From Ciona savignyi (lineage: Eukaryota; Chordata; Ascidiacea; Phlebobranchia; Cionidae): a DNA stretch of 64,000 nucleotides. The position numbers and the translations under genes are program-made. The notes beneath the pieces are model-generated. The model did no database searches and had not been told where the DNA came from. It worked only from the letters and a program-made list of their open reading frames with translations. Below, piece by piece: positions 1 through 11,540 of the stretch; the stretch's first letter is position 1, and each line of letters begins with the position of its first letter. Location: NCBI GenBank assembly GCA_000149265.1, contig CH003267.1, positions 307,374 through 371,373 on the forward strand, in the 5' to 3' direction.

Positions 1-164
1 AAGCATTTACAAAACCTAACAGCATTAATGTCCCTCAGATATTGCTGAGTTATTGAACGCCGAAAAGGATTGACCTGCAATAATTTAAAGGTGTACAATG
101 ATTGACAAATGTGATACACAATAAAATAAAGTAACATAGACCATAATGCAGTTGACTTTGGGTC

Positions 165-335
165 AGGATACGATATTTATGTTTATCCCGCGAATGGGAA
201 AACGTAAGGGCGTCAACACTCGGGCAATCTTGATTAATTCGCGCCCACCGTCGGGTTCCCCGAGCTAATACAGTGTGCTGTGCATGATTCCTTTCCTTTT
301 TGGTAGATCCCATTGATCTAGTGGGTTCAGACAGA
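165..335 (-). repeat. tRNA-derived SINE family A, 3' part
   Basis: This is a reverse-strand copy of the body and tail of the commonest SINE in the window. It shares the 'tttatccc..gaatgggaaaa' tail, the 'cgcgcccaccgtcgggtt' core and 'agtgggttcag' with the full copy at 24976-25275. The tRNA-like head is missing. Confidence 0.75.
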
Positions 336-537
336 GTCCGCTAAGTGACCAAGGACACGACAGCCAGATTACCGCGCTTATTCCAACGTCAGGCACCCGA
401 TGTGATTTGTGACTGTCTGTGAATTGCCTGCAGACAGAGCAGTGGTTCCTGGAAAATTGTCCAGACCAAATTAAACCACAATAACTTGCATTATTGAATG
501 CCCGACGTGACTGAATGCGAACTTTTAATGAAGAGAT
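336..537. other. Unassigned stretch
   Basis: This lies between two SINE fragments. The short open frames here have no recognisable domain and no splice context, and I see nothing supportable. Confidence 0.4.
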
Positions 538-690
538 CATTCAAGTTTATCCCAATGAATTGGAAAGGACATTAACACACGGGCAATCATTAGATTAGCT
601 TGCGTCCACCGTGGGGTTACCGGAGCTATTTCAGTGCGTTGTGTACAATTAAGCTGTTTCTTTAATTTAGTACAATAGATTATTGCACTG
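538..690 (-). repeat. SINE family A, 3' part
   Basis: This is a second, more diverged reverse-strand SINE A fragment. The tail 'tttatccc..gaattggaaa', the core 'cgtccaccgtggggttaccggagct' and 'gtgcgttgtgta' match the full-length copies. Confidence 0.7.
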
Positions 691-1426
691 TGATCACTTA
701 ATGTCAGAATATGTAAATAATTTATTGGCAGAGAACGCGAAATCCACTCAATGCCACAGAACTATCTGTAAGTTAGTAATCTATGCTTAACCATCTTTGT
801 TGTATTATCTTCACGTTGTTTGATGTTTGAATTTGTTTTTTTTAAATGACATCCATTGTTTGCCCCTGATGTAAGACTTGGCAATCCCAATATTTCAAGG
901 TTGTTTGTTACGTCACAAAAACTTGCCTAATTTATCTTATTGCCTCTTGTCATTTTTTTTCTATTTGAATAAGTACTGAACAGTTCAAAGAAATTATTGT
1001 TAATGAAGATGATTAAATTAATGTACTGATTCGACATACCTGCAGCGATATTCAGGTCGAAGCACCGATTTTGTCACTTTAACTGATCGTTAATATTCCT
1101 GACGACATATTGATTGTATTTATTTCGTTTATAGAAACCCGGCTTATTAAACACCGGAAAGAAAGTGTTGTGCGCGTTTAAACTTGACAATCGCGCTGGG
1201 AAGTTGGAACTTGCATCACATCCGTCGTATTCTGGGAGAAGGCAGGTTCCCACACACAGCTTAATTTACATTAAAGTTATCAACTAGCTCTGTGTCAGTT
1301 TGCTGAACCCGAATTAACAACATTGATTCGATCATGGCGTTAGACAAATAAAGGAGAATTGTGTTCTTGAAGCTGAACTTCGTAAAAATTACATATTAGT
1401 AGAAGCCATAATGATTGATCTAGTAC
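691..1426. other. Unassigned AT-rich stretch
   Basis: I see no coding exon, RNA gene or repeat that I recognise between the SINE fragments and the hAT-like terminus. Confidence 0.4.
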
Positions 1427-1515
1427 AGTGGTGCTCGATCTTTTTGACCTCGTGGCGCACCCGAGACCAATTAAGAAACAACCGGGCGCACTTTTCGCGG
1501 GGAGTCAAACAATAC
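1427..1515 (+). mobile_element. hAT-like transposon terminus (fragment)
   Basis: The run 'cagtggtgctcgatctttt' followed by 'gacctcgtggcgcaccc' is typical of termini of non-autonomous hAT elements. Only one end is visible, so it is a fragment or the other end has decayed. Confidence 0.45.
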
Positions 1516-1914
1516 GCTAAATACCTAAACAATTTAGAAAAAATATGAAAAATTAAAAGTTTAGTTTAAATAATTTTCCACAGAACGAAATTACTGTTTC
1601 GTGAGCGCTCAAGCTTTTTGATAGTTAATTATGGGTCCCATTTGAAAAAATTGTTTTTGTCCATTTTTTTTTCTTTTTTTTTCGTTAAACGCTTGACAGG
1701 CATGGCTTATGGTCTAGATGACACATGGTCTAGATGAGCAGAAACCAAAATTTTGGGTAATATATATAGGGGAATTCTCCTGGGAGGTGAAAAACCAAAA
1801 CGGTATTTTTTTAAAAAATTTTAGCTTTTTTGGGCATAGCGCATGAACGGCTGCTCAAATTTTGATCAGATTCGGTAAAATAGTAGCGTGTTAGGACTGT
1901 TAGCCACGGTGACC

Positions 1915-1997
1915 AGTCAACTGAACCCCTTACAACTGAATCTCTTACAACTGAGCCCCTACAACTGAACCCCTTTACAACTGAACCCCTTTAAACA
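1915..1997. repeat. Short minisatellite, ~15-16 bp unit
   Basis: About five imperfect copies of 'acaactgaaccccttt' sit inside the tandem-repeat transposon. The unit is degenerate and has no coding role. Confidence 0.75.
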
Positions 1998-3365
1998 GAA
2001 CTCAAAAGGGATAATGGAATCCCAATGAAACTTCGTCATTTGTTAGATCACATGGTCTAGATATGCACAAACTACAATTTTGGGTAATAAATCCAAGGGA
2101 ATTCCCTTGATACGTTTAAAACCTAACAGTATTTTTTTAATTTTTTTTTCTAAATTAGCTTTTTCGGGCATAGCGCTTGAACGGCTGCTTCAATTTTAAT
2201 CAGATTTGGTGAAATGTAAGTAATAAGTCACTTATTTAACACCTAAAGAAAATAAAAAACTTCCCTAGGGAAATACCCCAAAAAATAGGATTTTGTTCTC
2301 AAATCAGGATTGTGACAAGCATGCCATTTCACCCCGAAATTTACCAAAAGGAGTAATGGAATCGCAAATAAAATTTGACATTTGTTAGACAACATGGTCT
2401 AGATATGCAGAAATCAAAATAGTGGGTGATAAATTTAGGGAAATTCCCCCGAGACCTTAAAAACCAAAACGGTATTTTTTAAAAAAATAGCTTTTTACGG
2501 GATAGCGCTTGAACATATTCTCCAATTTTAATCAGATTTGGTAGAATGTAAATGCATTAGAGACTGATTTAACACTTAAAACAAATAATAAAGATTACCT
2601 AATGAATGACCCTAAAAAATAAGATTTTTTCCTCAAATCATGATAGCAACACGCATTTCATGGCGCCACGACATCTACCAGAAAGAGTAATGAAATCGCA
2701 ATAAAAATTTGTTATTTGTAAGAAAACATGGTCTATATATGAAGAAACTATAATTTTGGGTAACGAATCCAGGGGAATTCCCCTGAGACGTTAAAAAACC
2801 AAAACGTTTTTTTCTAATAAATTATCATTTTGGGGCATACCGCTTGAACGGCTGCTCTAATTTTGATCAGATTTGGTTAAATGTTAGACCATTAAATACT
2901 CTGAGTCAATTAATTAAAATAAGAAAAGCATATACTTAGGGTAATTCCCTTAAAAACGAAAATATGTTCATGAATTATAATTGTGACAGGCATGCCATAT
3001 CGCACTGACATATCCAACAAGGAGTCAACAAATCTGAATAAAACTTTAAGAATTGTTACATAACATGACCCACATATGTAAAACAGAAACTTATCTACTA
3101 AACCCAGTGGAATTCCCTGAAACCATGAAATCGGGCTATTTTGGAAATTTAGCTTAATTTACCACCACGCTTGAAAACAAGCCTTTAATTTAAAACATTT
3201 GTGGTAAAATGTTCGTAAATTTAAGACGTTTACTATGGGACCCATGCGTTAATGCTTGCAGAAACAAAGTACATACTTAGTGTATACAATTCAAATTGTG
3301 GTTAGGAACACTGTAGCATGAATATATGGCATACGACATGTGTTTTACAAATGGTGGTGGTTAAA

Positions 3366-4032
3366 TGCAGCGGAGTCGCTTTATATTCACTACAATTCAA
3401 ACATCCGCGATAAGATTGACGTCATCCACTTGAAAACTGCAGAATCACGATGGGGTCTTTATGGCGCCAGTTATTGGTCAGTGTTGTTTGATCGCGTGCG
3501 AAGGCTGTCCTGAGAACTGTATGACGTCAGTTAATGCTCGCATGTTTGGGCGAGCAATAAATACGGATGTTTGGGCGTCAGAAAGGAGAAGACTGGTGGT
3601 TGGGCTGAGAGGAGAACAGAAGTGACTGCCTCCTGGCGCGCGTTAAGCGCCAGGTTTTGAGACTTTGTCATAAAGTTGACAGAAAAGGAACAAGGAAAAA
3701 GTCGCATCTGCAGGTTTAAACAAAGAACGAGTGGACAAGCTGCAAAGGAAAACGAACTGTCTATTAAACGCATCGCGCAGTTATTCCGACGCGATTCGGT
3801 CGCTGCGAAGTGATTCCCCAGTAAACTGCATTGATTTATTTGTGTGTTCGTATTGACAACGTTTGACAATAAACTAACCAACTTTCAACCAGCGTGGACT
3901 CGATCTTTGGAAGTCGGATATCGGAGTCAGCATATATTCGAACCACGCGGTGCAGCACAGAGCGTCCATCCATAACGCCAAAAGCTGCAACCAAAGAGGG
4001 CAAATACCCCTCGAAACACGTCAAACGTTGCA
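3366..4032 (+). mobile_element. Solo LTR with 5-bp target-site duplication
   Basis: The 667-bp insertion starts TGCAG and ends TTGCA, giving TG..CA termini. It is flanked on both sides by 'ttaaa' (3361-3365 and 4033-4037), and removing it rejoins a sequence found intact at 5600-5640. Inside are a CRE-like 'tgacgtca' near 3522, a TATA-like 'aataaata' near 3557 and a poly(A) signal 'aataaac' near 3869, in an order that fits a plus-oriented LTR. The 116-aa reverse open frame over it is not a gene. Confidence 0.75.
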
Positions 4033-4060
4033 TTAAACACGTGGTTAACACTCTCTAGTT

Positions 4061-5384
4061 AATATATTGTAGTTGCTCAAAATTTTAAAATTGATTAAAT
4101 AACTGGGGGCCACTATTGAAAATCAACCCAGACTACAGTGAATTTTATTCTCATTCACCATTTTTAGTGTAAGTCACCACCTTGTTAGAAAAAATACAAA
4201 AAGAAAATAATCACTACAACTACCAAATTGCGTTCTAAACTTTAAGATATTTATAATAACTTTGTCGATCTTTTACCTATTTTTTTGCTCGTCCAAGTGT
4301 TAAATCCATAATTATAGTAATTCTTGCCAGGTTGTGGAAAACACCACAAGACAGTCTCTAGGTTCTGGTTTTTGCTGTAACAACAAAAAGGAAAGCGACC
4401 AGTTTTAAGGTTCATACATTTTAACCGGGCTAATCCACCACGCTATTAATCAAACAACTAGATTGATTACTTTACGATTTCACTTTATGGGAGCGGGGTG
4501 ATTTATTGAAAAGCACGGGGGCGGAGCCAGAACACATGGGACAATATTATGTTTGTTCCTGAAAATCAGAACCGCTAGGCCGAAAAGCAATCGCCTACGG
4601 AGACATTGTTTAAGTTTTTATTATCATATCGGTTCCTTGCGTAAAAGGTTATTAAACTGAAATCTAAGCCAGATTTCGAATCAGTAACATGTCAAATTAG
4701 AGATTACCCTCTGGGGTAAGTGGCCAAACAGTTAAGGGGTTCACATTTGCCAGTTTGGTGATTCATCTCGAACGCGTAAAAATGATTTATTCACTTTTAA
4801 CCATAAAAATAATTTATTTGGTTATCGTGATTTATTTAAAAAACATATATTAATTTAAGATCATATTTTTAGGCATCATTTCTATAGTGTGCATCTTGAA
4901 AACGTTATCAAAATACGAGAATCCTTAACTACGATGATGAGTTGTAGGGATTCCTTTTGAACATAAAGCTTGGTTCGTTTTATCTTCGGATGTTGCGAGG
5001 TATTGAGGATTGTTCTTGGATTTCCATCGGAGATCTAGGAGGAAGGAATCTCCGACTGAGTAGTTGATATAGGTGTTTTAAACTTTTGATTTCGCTGAAA
5101 CTGTTCACTTGTAATAAACAAGGGAGTAAATAAAACTGATTTCCATCTACAACAAATTTCCAGTATGTCCCCAGCAACACAGCCACACTTTTATCTGTAA
5201 ATCCGTAAGTAAATTTTGAAACCAAGATATAAGAATATTTATATTTCTCAAATATTTAAATTCCAATTTCGATATGTTAGCAGTTTAAATTGTACTGGGA
5301 AACGGTTCATCCTAAAATTCCAATTCGGTTCGTGTTATTTTTGATTATCTGTTTTTTTATACACTTAGTACATTTTAGTTATGC
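4061..5384. other. Unassigned stretch
   Basis: This 1.3 kb is AT-rich. A reverse 81-aa open frame at 4980-5225 has no family resemblance or splice support. I see nothing annotatable. Confidence 0.4.
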
Positions 5385-5640
5385 CAAAATTACATTTTAA
5401 AACATTTGTGGTGAAATGTTCGTAAATTTAAAACGTCTATTCTTTATTTAACTAAACATGGAAAATAAGTTTGCTCTGTTAACTTAGGGACCCATGCGTT
5501 TATGCTTGCAGAAACAAACTACATACTCAGTGTATAAAAGACAAATTGTGGTTAGGGACCCTGTAGCATGTATATATGGCATACGACATGTGATTTACAA
5601 ATAGTGGTGGTTAAACACGTGGTTGACACTCTCTAGATAT
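5385..5640 (-). repeat. Terminal part of the tandem-repeat transposon, copy 3
   Basis: This matches 3190-3365 plus 4033-4060 without the solo LTR. It runs from 'aaaacatttgtggtgaaatgttcg' material through 'cccatgcgtttatgcttgcag' and 'gtggtggttaaacacgtgg' to 'acactctctag'. It shows what the uninterrupted terminus looks like. Confidence 0.75.
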
Positions 5641-6162
5641 AATATTCATACGTGGGTGCAGAACTTTATTACCGGGTATATAAAAGAGCTTAACAGTAAA
5701 AAATTAACCCAAGTCGATAGTAGATTTAGGTGGAAAAAGGGTTTTGTGGTACCCCATACCTGCCATGAACCGTTTCCCGAAACCCACCCACAACCTCCAA
5801 CCGCACCTATAGATCAGTCTGCTTTAACGACTTATAATAACAGAGTTAAAATGGTCTGATGAGTTAAACTTTTTTACACGCGTAAGCTTGTTGTCCTGTA
5901 TAGTCTTTTTAGACTTAAAATCCCTTTAACTTTCGTCGAAACTTCGGTTTTGATTTTAAATCTATACGATTTCGCTGAATTCAGACCAAACGGAGTTGGT
6001 AATCCGAACACTTTCTCAGAACATATGCATCACTTTGCCTATTGATTACACGTATTATGTTTATTTGCAGGTGTGAAAGACTACCTTTAAACAATACTAC
6101 TAAGAGTATTAGCAACAACCGCACTTAACTGCTTCGCTGCATCTAAATGTATAGGCTAGAGC
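5641..6162. repeat. Diverged interspersed repeat (weak)
   Basis: The part at 5790-5870 ('cgcacctatagatcagtctgc', then 'gttaaactttttt') resembles 25810-25890 ('cgcacccaaactattgatcaatctgc', then 'gtaaactttttaag'). That suggests an old repeat family. The 78-aa open frame here is part of it and is not supported as a gene. Confidence 0.35.
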
Positions 6163-6420
6163 AGACTTGGTCAAATCCGGCCCGCCAGGTTCTTTATTCT
6201 GATCCGCCTAATGTTATCGACATGTTGCAAGACTCAATAGCAAGGACACGTCTAAATTGTGATTTCACAGCTACATTTGTGCCGATTGACTAAAGTGCTT
6301 TCTGGTTTAAACCAAAAATATACCGTAATTCTTAGGATAGCTTTTTTATCAACAGTGAAAAACTATATGTGAGTGACGGCCCGATAACTTGGCCCGACCC
6401 CTGATTCAAATAGTGTGCCC
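6163..6420. mobile_element. hAT-like MITE (degenerate)
   Basis: The left end 'cagacttggtcaaatccggcccgcc' and the right end with 'ttggcccgacccctg' look like imperfect inverted ends of a short non-autonomous hAT element. There is no transposase. Confidence 0.4.
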
Positions 6421-6952
6421 ACTTCTGGGCTATAGCCTGCAGTTACACCGAAAGTGTGCATACTGAAATAAGCTCATTATATACGCAAATAATGTTCTCA
6501 GTATATTTTTGCAGATATGTGTTACAGTTATATTTTAATTGTACTTTAGCAGTCTGGAATTTTGGCCGGTTTAAGTGTGGTTTTATAATGTTATAATTCT
6601 TTAATAAAATATATATGACACCTAGAATATAGCATTTCAAGAAACCATGCTTATTGCAGTTTCACATTAATTCACATTATTTTTAATATGATGACGATAT
6701 CCCGACGTCAATCAGTTTTGTAGAACTCAACAAGCGTGCTGAATTTCGGACTCATGCTAAGTTAGCTACAATGACCGTTTTTGTATATTGTTTTGTATAT
6801 GTATGGGTACAACCAAAAGGAAGAGTGATGGCCATGACCTTCGCCAACTAGCGGAGACGCCGTGACGGTTTTATAAAAAATGTATGCAACAATAGAAATC
6901 TCAGGTTTACGAAATTTTGCGGTAAATAACCGTAACATGTTGTTTATGTGTT

Positions 6953-7060
6953 AGGTTGTGTAGCCGAAAAGTTAACGCGGCCAATATTTATTACGATTCC
7001 TATACAAAACGGTCCGAGGTACCATCGCGTCATGAATTCTAAACTCAGCTCGGTAAAAAT
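6953..7060 (+). repeat. tRNA-derived SINE family B
   Basis: 'ggttgtgtagccgaaaagttaacgcgg' resembles the A-box half of a Ser/Leu-type tRNA. It is followed by the family-specific 'atacaaaacggt' and 'aaactcagctcgg'. Sister copies lie at 11073, 18870 (reverse) and 19860. It sits about 150 bp upstream of the GPCR start codon. Confidence 0.65.
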
Positions 7061-7216
7061 AAAAAAAAAGATCGTTTACGTAAAACAATCGGTTTGTTTA
7101 TTTTTATTATACTACTCCATAGTTTACAGGATCAGAACAAATAGAGTTGCTTTTCATACTAACTTGCGCTTTTAAATTTATTTCAATCAAGTGAAATCTT
7201 GATTGCCTTAAAAAAG

Positions 7217-10200
7217 ATGAAGATTATTTTGCTGGTCGCTATGTTGGCAGTGGCTGTAAAAGGTAAAAAATGATTGGTATTAAAACACTATACAAAGGTC
7301 ATGTTGAATTTTCTTTTAATTTGTCCGTCCACATTGCTTGTAATGAGGCTTCATGTCTTCTTTCATCCGAAAAGTTAAAGATTCAATGCTGGAAGGTAGC
7401 TGGTCGGTTGTGTCCTTGGGCAATGTACTTAGTGGAAATGGCCTGAATCTAATAGATAACTTCATAATCATACACTATTATATGGTTAAGATATTTCCAC
7501 TTTTTTATTAACCCGTTAACCAACTGGATTCAGGCGATGTACATAAACTACGTGGATCAAAACGGATAGGATATTCATGTTTATCCTTGTGAATGGGAAA
7601 ACCAAGGGGGTTATCACACAGGCAATCGTCAGATCACCTCGCGCCCATCGTCGGGTTACCGGAGCTATTGCATTGTGTTGTATATGATTAACACGATTCT
7701 TTAATATAACCCATTATTACACTATGTTTAGGCAATTTCCGCCAAGTGCCTTGCCCAAGGCTACAACCGACTGGCGAGCGACCAGCTTCAAAACGGTAAC
7801 CCTTCGGCTGAAAGTCGACACACTAACCCACTGCGCTAACCGGTCGTTCGAATAGGAATAAAGTGCGTAACTTTAAAATTATGTTTATTTCATGATTCAG
7901 GAAAGTGGTACCAATGCGATTGCTTTCGGGACAGGAGACTGTGTATGCGGGCCGGGGTTCGAGCGAGTGGTTTCTATAACGGAATGAAGAAATGTAACGG
8001 CTACAACGACTGTGGTGACTGGAGCGACGAGAAGAACTGTGCTGAGAAGTGTGGTCGGTACAATAAGAAGACGTGCGAATGCAACGAGAAAGGTACCTGT
8101 CCCCGTGACGGATTGATCTTCCAGGATCCGTGTTACAGCTCAGACTCAGAGTGTGACGGAAAAACCTCTTGTGGGGACTGGAGCGACGAACGAAACTGCA
8201 GCTACACCTGCGCAAACGACCAGTACGAATGCAATTGCCGCGCTAATGGGGGAAAGTGCGCTCCGTTTAAGGATGAAATCAGACATTGCTACCATGACGA
8301 TGATACGTGTAACGGGTATCGGACTTGCGTGGATTGGACAGACGAGCAGAACTGCACCTGTAGCGGTAACCACTTGCCATGTGGCTGTATTTTAAACCCA
8401 AACAACTGTACATCACATGGTGGTTGCGTACGTAAAGATGACATTTTGAATGACGTACAGGATTGTGCAGATAACTCCGACGAAGTATGTGACGTAGTAG
8501 AGACTATTGTACGAAGAGCGGTCCCGTATTACTACGGCCGAAATAAAGAAACCACAACCACAAAAGTTGTTGTGTGCCGAGACGCGGCGTCCTACAGTCT
8601 TCGACTTCAGTTATCTAAATTATCAAGAAAATATAAGAAGTACAAACAGGTGGATATATATTCGGATAAAAATCGCACTTACATTGACACCCAATGGTGG
8701 TATATCAATAATTACTACAACAGAAATGGGCTCCAGCAGTGTGAAAATTCAGGATTTGTTATTACACCAAACCTCTGCAACGGATTCGCAGAATGCTCTG
8801 ACGGAAGCGACGAGATGTACGATGTGCCCGGTTTTAAATGCAGAGCGTTAAGCAATTACACACAACTCAAGCAATCGTGCGTTCTTCCCCAAGTAAATCT
8901 ATTGAACAACAACCAATATTGTCAGGAGAAGTCGGACATATGTTTTGTCGACGGAAAGGTAAAATGTTTTCGTTGCCTGGACAAAAAGCTAATGCTTTCC
9001 CCCAAACAAGTGTGCGATGGTGTTATTGATTGTTACGATATGTCGGATGAATGCCTTTGCGAGAATCAGACACTTTGCAATGACGTTTTAGGGGAATCCC
9101 GTAATAACTGTCCGCTTGGCCAAATGCTGTGCAACAACGAATGTATGCCAAATGAGCACGTCGTTTGTAATAAATCGCTGAGCTGTGACGGAAATGCAAA
9201 CTTGAAGTATTGTATGAAATCTAAACCAGTAAACCGAAGCCTCTATGAACCAATCGGCCATTTTTTATGCCCGGCTGACCAAAAAGGAGTCGTCTACACC
9301 AACGCGAGTGCGTGCGATGGGATACCAGAATGTTATGACCGAGAAGATGAATGTGGGGCGGGTTGTTCAATCGAATCTCATTTTTGTAAGTCTGATATCA
9401 AATGCCACCATGAAGAAATGTCAGCAGTGTGGCAAAGAAAGGGACTTATATTTCTTCTTAAAAGAGAGTACTGCAATGGCCGTCCGCGTTTCTCCTTCGC
9501 TTGTGGACTTGGATTTGACGAAACAAACTGCACTGGTCGATATTACTGCAACACTCCGACCAAAAACTTTTTTAGCATCGAGAAGTTATTACTATGCGAC
9601 GGAGTGTTGGATTGCGATGATGGTTCGGATGAATGGGAATCTGTGTGCAACGAAACCAGGTTTTACTGCAAGAGTAAACAGCCCCTCTCGGTTGCGCGCA
9701 AACGGGTTGAAAACGGGATAAAGGATTGTAGCGACGGAAGTGACGAATGCCCGGCGGACAGCAAGAAAGAGACCGTGTTTTCATCTCCGTTTGAAATGAT
9801 TGGCAACCCAGTGTTTCGTGTTATTTTATGGATGATGGGTGGCATCTCTTTGCTGGGAAACACTGCGGTTTGTATCATATCAATCATGCAGGTTAGAACA
9901 GCTAAATCGGAGCCGTTAAAAGTTGCCTTTCTTTGGCTGGTGGCTAACCTATCGGTGTCGGATTTACTCATGGGCGTCTATCTATTCTCAGTGTCCGCGA
10001 TGGGAAGTCAGATTTCTGGCAGTTATTGCTATCATGATGCTGAATGGAGGAGCAGTCAAACTTGCTCGATTCTGGGTTCTTTGGCTGTAGTTTCGACCGA
10101 AGTATCAGCTCTTATAATGGCGACGATGGCCACCATTCGACTTGTTTCTGTTTACTTTCCCGTGAGAATGAGCAGCATAAAACGTGTGACCTACGCCGCA

Positions 10201-10878
10201 TCTATCGTTTGCGCATGGTGCCTTGGTATTCTTATTGGAACTCTCCCGTTGGCTAATTACAGATCAGGGTACTTCGTAGAATCTGCGTGGTTTCCAAACT
10301 ACTTCTTCACGAGGCAGGAAATCGGCAAGACCGACATGGAATGGCTGGCTAATCGCGTTCATCACTTTTCAGACAACTCCTCAAACAAGGACTGGTTTGG
10401 TGTCAAAGAAACCATCACAAACGCGTTCCAAGAACTCCCCATCAAAGGTGAATTCGGTTACTTCAGCGAAACCAGCGTGTGCATGCCAAGATTGTTTGCT
10501 AAAGTGGGTGATGCTGCATGGGGATACTCGACCTTTATCATCGTTTTTAACTTCTGCCTGTTTGTATACATGGCGTGCTGTTACTTGTTTCTATACCAAC
10601 GAAGCAGGAAAGTCACAAAGGTTGGAAAGTCCAAGTCGAGAAGGTTGCTTCGAACAGTCGCTGCGATGATTCTTACAAACTTTTGTTGCTGGATTCCGAT
10701 ATGCATTATGGCATTTATTAGTTTAGCGGGTGTGAAGCTTGATAACGTTGTATATGTGGTTTGCGCCGGAGTTTTGCACCCGTTAAACAGTGTACTTAAT
10801 CCGTTGATCTATTCAGACCACGCCGTAAATTTCATGCGAAAATTGGTCAAAAAACATACTTCACTTTGGTCGTCCTAA
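7217..10878 (+). CDS. LDLa-repeat rhodopsin-class GPCR (relaxin receptor/GRL101-like, no LRRs)
   Basis: The CDS joins 7217-7262 and 7901-10878 (1007 aa). Exon 1 encodes a signal peptide (MKIILLVAMLAVAVK) and splices in phase 1 to an exon starting GKWYQCDC. The ectodomain, residues ~20-640, carries about eleven cysteine-rich LDL receptor class A repeats with C-x-G/D..DCxDxSDE Ca-binding ends (for example near residues 47, 100, 152, 307, 386, 581 and 622). A seven-helix domain fills ~650-990. It keeps NLSVSDLLMGVYL in TM2, CWIP in TM6 and NPLIYS in TM7, which resembles glycoprotein-hormone and relaxin receptors. The usual (D/E)RY at the end of TM3 is I761-R762-L763. Leucine-rich repeats, normal in LGRs, are absent. 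It is probably a surface peptide or lipoprotein-ligand receptor; the ligand is unknown. Intron 1 carries a SINE. Confidence 0.9.
7545..7850 (-). repeat. SINE family A, near full length, in GPCR intron
   Basis: This is a reverse-strand copy running from the tail 'tttatccttgtgaatgggaaaacc' to the tRNA-like head 'gcgctaaccggtcgttcg'. It lies inside the only intron of the GPCR gene and ends about 50 bp before exon 2. Confidence 0.85.
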
Positions 10879-11072
10879 ATCGTGGTGTTATTGTTTACAG
10901 CATTTTTTGCATACGTTTAAACATTTTTTCCTATCTTTTCACTTTAGTATTTCATTGTGTTAGCTGTTGTATATATTACAAATATATTTGGACTCAGAAG
11001 TAAACAAGCGCTAGTTGGTTATAGCAGGAATTATTGTGGGCATCATTGGAGAAAAGGGTTACAAAGTACGGT

Positions 11073-11180
11073 TGTGTGGCCGAATGGTTAACGCGACCGA
11101 TACATATACAGACTTCTATACAAAATAAAAACGGTTGTAGTGACCACTCTATCTCGGGCTTGAAACTCGACTAGGTTAAA
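11073..11180 (+). repeat. SINE family B
   Basis: 'ggttgtgtggccgaatggttaacgcgacc' is close to a Ser/Leu tRNA 5' half. A B-box-like 'gggcttgaaactcga' lies downstream. It is probably a retroposed tRNA-like element, not a tRNA gene, because the acceptor and anticodon arms do not pair and four diverged copies exist. Confidence 0.7.
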
Positions 11181-11299
11181 AAGAATAATAAAAGAGTGTC
11201 ACACAATAATTCTGCATGTTTTCTTATTTATTCACAGAGGATTACAAGTTATCTGGAAATTGAAAATGTCCACTTAGCAAGGTTTTGTATATAACTTTG

Positions 11300-11540
11300 A
11301 CTGATTAGCTTAGTGGGTTAGCCAGTCGCCTTTCAGACTAAAGTGCTGCAGGATCGAAATTGGTCGCTAGCTAGCCGGTTTGTGTCCTCGGGCAAGGCAC
11401 TGAACGGACATTGCCTAAAACCAGCAGATTATTGGGTTCTACCAAATCGAAGGAACGTGTAAATTATACTTAACACACTAAAATAGCTTCGGTTAACCGA
11501 CGGTGACCGCGATGTAATCCGATAATTTATTGATTATAAC
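11300..11540 (+). repeat. SINE family A
   Basis: This copy has the head 'gattagcttagtgggttagcc', the B-box 'ggatcgaaattgg', 'gtcctcgggcaaggcac', and the body with 'tgggttctaccaaatcgaaggaacgtg'. Confidence 0.8.

Larger units (their letters stand above)
1630..4060 (-). mobile_element. Tandem-repeat transposon, copy 1 (reverse), with nested solo LTR
   Basis: In reverse orientation this copy begins with a 'gggtcccatttg' end followed by a T-rich tract and 'cgcttgacaggcatgg'. It continues through about five degenerate ~330-bp units, each with 'catggtctagat', 'ggggaattccc' and 'gcttgaacggctg', then the region around 'cccatgcgttaatgcttgcag', and ends at 'cacgtggttaacactctctag' (4038-4058). A 667-bp solo LTR (3366-4032) splits it just before that terminus. 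The intact junction is seen in the copy at 5385-5640. Related material lies at 20340-23422. No transposase is visible, so it is non-autonomous. Confidence 0.65.

Noticed and set aside
3531-3881. 116-aa reverse open frame
   Set aside because: It lies wholly in the solo LTR, antisense to its regulatory signals.
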